This document shows positions 21,889 to 24,819 of a DNA stretch of 24,819 bases, piece by piece. Below the pieces are notes generated by a model. That model did not search any database. It was not told the origin of the DNA and worked only from the letters and a program-made list of their open reading frames with translations. The translations under genes and the position numbers were made by a program. Source of the stretch: Comamonadaceae bacterium UBA2334. GTDB lineage: Bacteria > Pseudomonadota > Gammaproteobacteria > Burkholderiales > Burkholderiaceae_C. The stretch spans positions 906-25,724 of the forward strand of contig DDUQ01000027.1 of NCBI GenBank assembly GCA_002344885.1, read 5' to 3'. Each line of letters begins with the position of its first letter. Within the stretch, counting starts at the first letter, position 1.

Positions 21889-22863
21889 TCAATCAGCTGT
21901 GATGTTGGCGTTTTTGATGACTTTGCCCCATGCATCCAGCTCTTTTCTGGTGTACTCGCCCAGCTGAGCAGGTGTCATCGTTTCGACCGCCGTCCCGGCA
22001 TCTTCCGCCTTCTTTTTCGCATCCGGGTTGGCCAGAATCTTGGCGATTTCGGCGTTCAGTTGCGCAACGATTTCAGGCGGCGTGCCGGCAGGGGCGTACA
22101 GCGCAAACCACGAGTCCAGGGCAAACCCCTTCAAACCGGCTTCATTGGCCGTTGGCACCTGTGGCAACGCAGTCAAACGGTCTGCACTGCTCACAGCCAG
22201 GCCCTTGAGCTTGCCCGCCTTGATGTGGCTCACCACCGACGCAGGCGTGGTGAAAAACAGGTCCACCTGCCCACCCAGCAGATCCTGCACCGCAGGCCCT
22301 GCCCCCCGGTAGGGAATGTGGGTGATGAAGGTGCCGGTCAACTGCTTGAACAATTCACCCGCAATGTGCTGGATCGACCCGTTGCCGGATGACGCATAGT
22401 TCAGCTTGCCAGGGTTGGCCTTGGCATAGGCAATCAATTCGCCCAGCGTGTTGGCTGGCACGTTCATGCTGGCGGCCAGCACCTGAGGCGCACGCGTCAG
22501 CATGGCCACGGGCGCAAAGTCTTTGATGGGGTCCCAGCCTGCCTTTTTGAACAAGTGGGGGTTGCCCACCTGATACCCGCTGTACGCCACCAGCAGGGTG
22601 TAACCGTCGGGCTTGGCACGGGCCACCAGGGTGTTGCCGATGTTGCCCGACGCGCCAGCCCGGTTGTCCACCACCACCGGCTGACCTAGCGCGCGCGACA
22701 AAGGCTCTGCAATCAGCCTGGCCGTGAAATCGGTGCTGCCCCCGGGCGAGCTGGGCACCACCAGCGTGATCGGGCGGTTGGGAAACTTAGCCTGAGCAAG
22801 GGCTGCCGAGGGCAGCACGATGTTGGCAGCCATTGCCAGCGCGAAAAAGTGTCGACGGTTCAT
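21889..22863 (-). CDS. Bug-family tripartite tricarboxylate solute-binding protein
   Basis: A 324-residue periplasmic binding protein of the Bug/TctC family. The signal peptide is MNRRHFFALAMAANIVLPSAALAQA, with cleavage probably after AQA. The mature part starts KFPNRPITLVVPSSPGGSTD, the typical first strand and ligand loop; NRAGASGNIG, PDGYTLL and YRGAGPAVQDLLGGQVDL follow. Bug proteins bind carboxylates such as citrate, glutamate, nicotinate or aromatic acids. No TctA or TctB membrane subunit is in the window, so it may share a transporter elsewhere, as is common for Bug proteins. An AGGAGA site 7 bases upstream supports ATG 22863. It lies in the middle of the catabolic operon. Confidence 0.94.
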   Translation of the reverse strand: MNRRHFFALAMAANIVLPSAALAQAKFPNRPITLVVPSSPGGSTDFTARLIAEPLSRALGQPVVVDNRAGASGNIGNTLVARAKPDGYTLLVAYSGYQVGNPHLFKKAGWDPIKDFAPVAMLTRAPQVLAASMNVPANTLGELIAYAKANPGKLNYASSGNGSIQHIAGELFKQLTGTFITHIPYRGAGPAVQDLLGGQVDLFFTTPASVVSHIKAGKLKGLAVSSADRLTALPQVPTANEAGLKGFALDSWFALYAPAGTPPEIVAQLNAEIAKILANPDAKKKAEDAGTAVETMTPAQLGEYTRKELDAWGKVIKNANITAD

Positions 22864-22901
22864 GTGTTGTCTCCTGAGGATTAGGTTGTTGTGGGAAGGA
22901 A

Positions 22902-23294
22902 TCACAGGTACTCTGAAATTTCGATCAGGTTGAAGTCCGGGTCTCGCACGTACACCGAGCGGATCTTTCCGACCGCACCGGTTCGCATCACAGGCCCTTC
23001 CACGATGGGCCAGGAGACTTCAGCGAGTCGGGCGATGACGGCATCCAGTGGCATGGACGCAATGAAGCAGAGGTCGAATGCACCCGGCACGGGCAGGTGG
23101 GCCTTGGGCTCGAACTCAGAACCCTGCACATGAATATTGATTTTTTGGTTGCCAAACTTCAGCGCCTTGCGCTCCACGGGCGGAGTGCCGCCAATGAAAC
23201 TTTCGAGCTGCATGCCCATGACACGGGTGTAGAAGTCGATGCAGGCGTCTGGGCGGGCCGTGGTCAGCACCAGATGGTCAAGGTGGTCGATCAT
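22902..23294 (-). CDS. VOC-family protein of the catabolic operon
   Basis: A 130-residue single VOC module. It begins MIDHLDHLVLTTARPDACIDFYTRVMGM, with metal-ligand histidines near the start, a second half with HLPVPGAFDLCFIA, and ends in RDPDFNLIEISEYL with the glutamate ligand near the C-terminus. The closest pattern is the small glyoxalase-like subgroup related to Salmonella STM3117. The function in this operon may be an epimerase, isomerase or lyase on a CoA-derived acid, but that is inference. An AGGAG site 6 bases upstream and the ATGA overlap with the HMG-CoA-lyase-like gene support ATG 23294. The Bug gene follows after 38 bases. Confidence 0.87.
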   Translation of the reverse strand: MIDHLDHLVLTTARPDACIDFYTRVMGMQLESFIGGTPPVERKALKFGNQKINIHVQGSEFEPKAHLPVPGAFDLCFIASMPLDAVIARLAEVSWPIVEGPVMRTGAVGKIRSVYVRDPDFNLIEISEYL

Positions 23295-24229
23295 GTGTTC
23301 TCCTGTTTCAGTTTCAAGGCTTCTTCCGGAACGGGGTGCAGGTCGCAGGTGCGGCCTGCTTTGGCCACCTGACCGGGCACGCTGTGGCCCACCACATCAG
23401 GCAAACGTCTGGCCACCTGGAGCAGGCGTGGCAGGTCCATGCCGGTGTCAAAACCCATGGCATCGAGCATGTGGATGGCGTCTTCGCTGCAAATGTTGCC
23501 GCTGGCCCCCGGTGCGTATGGGCAGCCGCCCAGGCCGCCCAGCGAGCCGTCAAACCGGTCAATGCCCGCATGGGCGGCGGCCACCACGTTGGCCAGGCCC
23601 ATGCCACGGGTGTTGTGGAAGTGAAGCGTCAGCTGCAGGCCGGGGAAGTGCTGCCGCAACGCGTTGCACAACTGCGACACCTGGCCGGGATGGGCCATGC
23701 CCGTGGTGTCGCAAATGGTGAGGCCGCGCACGCCCTGCTCTGCAAACCGGTGGGCCCAGCGCAGCACCTCGTCGGGTGGCACATCGCCCTCCATGGGGCA
23801 GCCAAAGCAGGCCGACAGCGACACGTTGATCGGCACGCGCCCGGCAGTCAGGGCAATCACGTCGCTCAAACCCGCAAAGCTTTTTTCCCGGGGCATGCGC
23901 AGGTTGGACCAGTTGTGGGTCTCTGACGTGGACATCACCAGGTTGAACTCATCGGCCCGCGACTCAAGTGCCCGCTCGGCCCCGCGCACGTTGGGCACGA
24001 GCACGGTGTATTCCACGCCTGACTGGCGGTGGATGCGCCCCATCACCTCCTCGGCATCGCGCAGCATGGGAATGGCTTTGGCCGAGGTGAACGAGGTCAC
24101 TTCGATCTTGGCGTAACCGCACTGGCTCAGTTCGTTGACGAGGGCCACTTTTTCATCGGTGGGGATGAAGTTGGGCTCGATCTGGAACCCGTCCCGGGTA
24201 ACCACTTCGTTGAAATAAATGCGTGTCAT
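23291..24229 (-). CDS. HMG-CoA-lyase-like enzyme
   Basis: A 312-residue TIM-barrel enzyme of the HMGL-like family. The N-terminus has VVTRDGFQIE with R12/D13 of the active site, LHFHNTRG carries the metal-binding histidines, and GGLGGCPYAPGASGN is the HMG-CoA lyase signature with the catalytic C236. HMG-CoA lyase cleaves HMG-CoA to acetoacetate and acetyl-CoA; relatives cleave citramalyl-CoA or other 3-hydroxyacyl-CoAs. The start overlaps the CoA-transferase stop (ATGA) and the stop overlaps the VOC start, so all three are translationally coupled. The CoA-transferase partner suggests that its substrate is made by CoA transfer rather than by leucine catabolism. Confidence 0.93.
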   Translation of the reverse strand: MTRIYFNEVVTRDGFQIEPNFIPTDEKVALVNELSQCGYAKIEVTSFTSAKAIPMLRDAEEVMGRIHRQSGVEYTVLVPNVRGAERALESRADEFNLVMSTSETHNWSNLRMPREKSFAGLSDVIALTAGRVPINVSLSACFGCPMEGDVPPDEVLRWAHRFAEQGVRGLTICDTTGMAHPGQVSQLCNALRQHFPGLQLTLHFHNTRGMGLANVVAAAHAGIDRFDGSLGGLGGCPYAPGASGNICSEDAIHMLDAMGFDTGMDLPRLLQVARRLPDVVGHSVPGQVAKAGRTCDLHPVPEEALKLKQENT

Positions 24230-24819
24230 GAGCGGGCTCCGTGAACAATGCCGCTGTCTTTCAGCGACTGAATCTGGGTGGGCGTCAGCCCCATTTCCTG
24301 CAACACCGCGTCGGTGTCTTGCCCCAGCACGGGGGCGTTGCGCCGGTGGCTACCGGGTGTGGCCGACAGCTTGGGCACGATGCCGGGCACGATCAGCGTG
24401 CTGCCGTCGTCCATCTGCAAGGTCTGCAACATGCCCCTCGCCTGGTAGTGGGGGTCGGTTGCGATGTCTTGCACGGTGTAGATGCGTCCGGCGGGCACGG
24501 CGGCGCGGTCCAGCGCAGCCAGCACCTCGTCAACGGTTTGGGTAGCTGTCCACGCGCCGATCACGTCGTCCAGCTCCTGCACGCGGGCCACGCGCCCGGC
24601 GTTGTCGGCCAAGGCGGGGTCTTGCGCCAGGTCGTCACGCCCCACCAGGGCCATGAGGCGGCGGAAAATGCTGTCGCCATTACCGGCAATCAACGCATAG
24701 CCCCCGTCGATGCAGCGGTAGGCGTTCGACGGGGCAATGCCCGGCAACGCACTGCCTGCGGGGCCGCGCACCGCGCCAAAGGCGCTGTGTTCGGGCAGCA
24801 GGCTTTCCATGCAGTTGAA
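24226..24819 (-). CDS. CaiB/BaiF (class III) CoA-transferase, C-terminal part
   Basis: The 197 C-terminal residues of a CoA-transferase; the frame is open to the right edge, so the N-terminal half with the catalytic aspartate is outside. Family marks are GSALPGIAPSNAYRCIDGGYALIAGNGDSIFRRL, then TVDEVLAALDRAAVPAGRIYTVQDIATDPHYQARGM, and the terminal domain with VLGQDTDAVLQEMGLT. These enzymes move CoA from a donor such as succinyl-CoA to a carboxylic acid. The stop overlaps the HMGL-like gene (ATGA). The pair recalls the succinyl-CoA:D-citramalate CoA-transferase and (R)-citramalyl-CoA lyase arrangement, but other acids are possible. Confidence 0.92.
   Translation of the reverse strand, partial: FNCMESLLPEHSAFGAVRGPAGSALPGIAPSNAYRCIDGGYALIAGNGDSIFRRLMALVGRDDLAQDPALADNAGRVARVQELDDVIGAWTATQTVDEVLAALDRAAVPAGRIYTVQDIATDPHYQARGMLQTLQMDDGSTLIVPGIVPKLSATPGSHRRNAPVLGQDTDAVLQEMGLTPTQIQSLKDSGIVHGARS

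Noticed and set aside
1..24819. CRISPR arrays, tRNA or rRNA genes, integrase, transposase or phage modules
   Set aside because: None was recognised by reading both strands; the repeats found are few, dispersed and not regularly spaced.

Overview
The window is GC-rich, densely coded DNA that looks like a betaproteobacterial chromosome, most likely from the family Comamonadaceae. This placement rests on gene content (a Bug-type solute-binding protein, a zf-CHCC protein directly behind ilvE, a J-domain protein divergent from radA) and on non-coding repeats of a style I associate with that family. It is inference from memory, not a database result. No tRNA, rRNA, CRISPR array, transposase, integrase or phage gene was seen.

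Layout. 1-269: 3' end of a YeiH-type membrane protein. 272-676 (-): HIT-family hydrolase. 757-2433 (+): overlapping VOC, ABM and EamA genes. 2477-3688 (-): a large protein with an internal J domain, divergent from 3743-6946 (+), which holds radA, a CLC antiporter of probable fluoride type and a small two-helix membrane protein. 6961-13079: a lipopolysaccharide or surface-glycan region with a GT25 enzyme (-), a GT2 enzyme (-), a double-GT2 fusion (+) and a WaaL-like O-antigen ligase (+); ilvE and a zf-CHCC gene sit between the two minus-strand glycosyltransferases. 13294-15454 (-): an OmpR-type response regulator followed by its histidine kinase. 15583-17016 (-): AmpG-like muropeptide permease, divergent from a Tat-type M48 metallopeptidase (17054-18019, +). 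18020-18790: a 771-base gene-free stretch built from inverted and AT-rich repeats. 18791-19429 (-): glyoxalase II-like hydrolase. 19545-24819 (-): a tightly packed catabolic operon read from the right edge leftward: CaiB/BaiF CoA-transferase (5' end outside), HMG-CoA-lyase-like enzyme, VOC protein, Bug solute-binding protein, D-2-hydroxyacid dehydrogenase, glycerate 2-kinase.

How the genes fit together. The catabolic operon reads as a route for an imported organic acid: periplasmic capture, CoA activation, C-C cleavage by a lyase, then handling of 2-oxo or 2-hydroxy acids and entry into glycolysis through glycerate. The CoA-transferase plus HMGL-like pair recalls the D-citramalate CoA-transferase and (R)-citramalyl-CoA lyase pair, but the substrate is unknown. 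The glycosyltransferases and ligase probably act on LPS core and O-antigen; AmpG and the M48 peptidase are envelope-related.

The most unusual signals are (1) a 24-codon in-frame insertion in radA whose DNA resembles an intergenic palindromic repeat, (2) four AT-rich degenerate repeats of about 55 bases, all in the same orientation, two of which supply the ends of coding sequences, (3) a gene-free block with a 39-base inverted repeat matching 38/39, and (4) a tandem fusion of two different GT2 glycosyltransferases.
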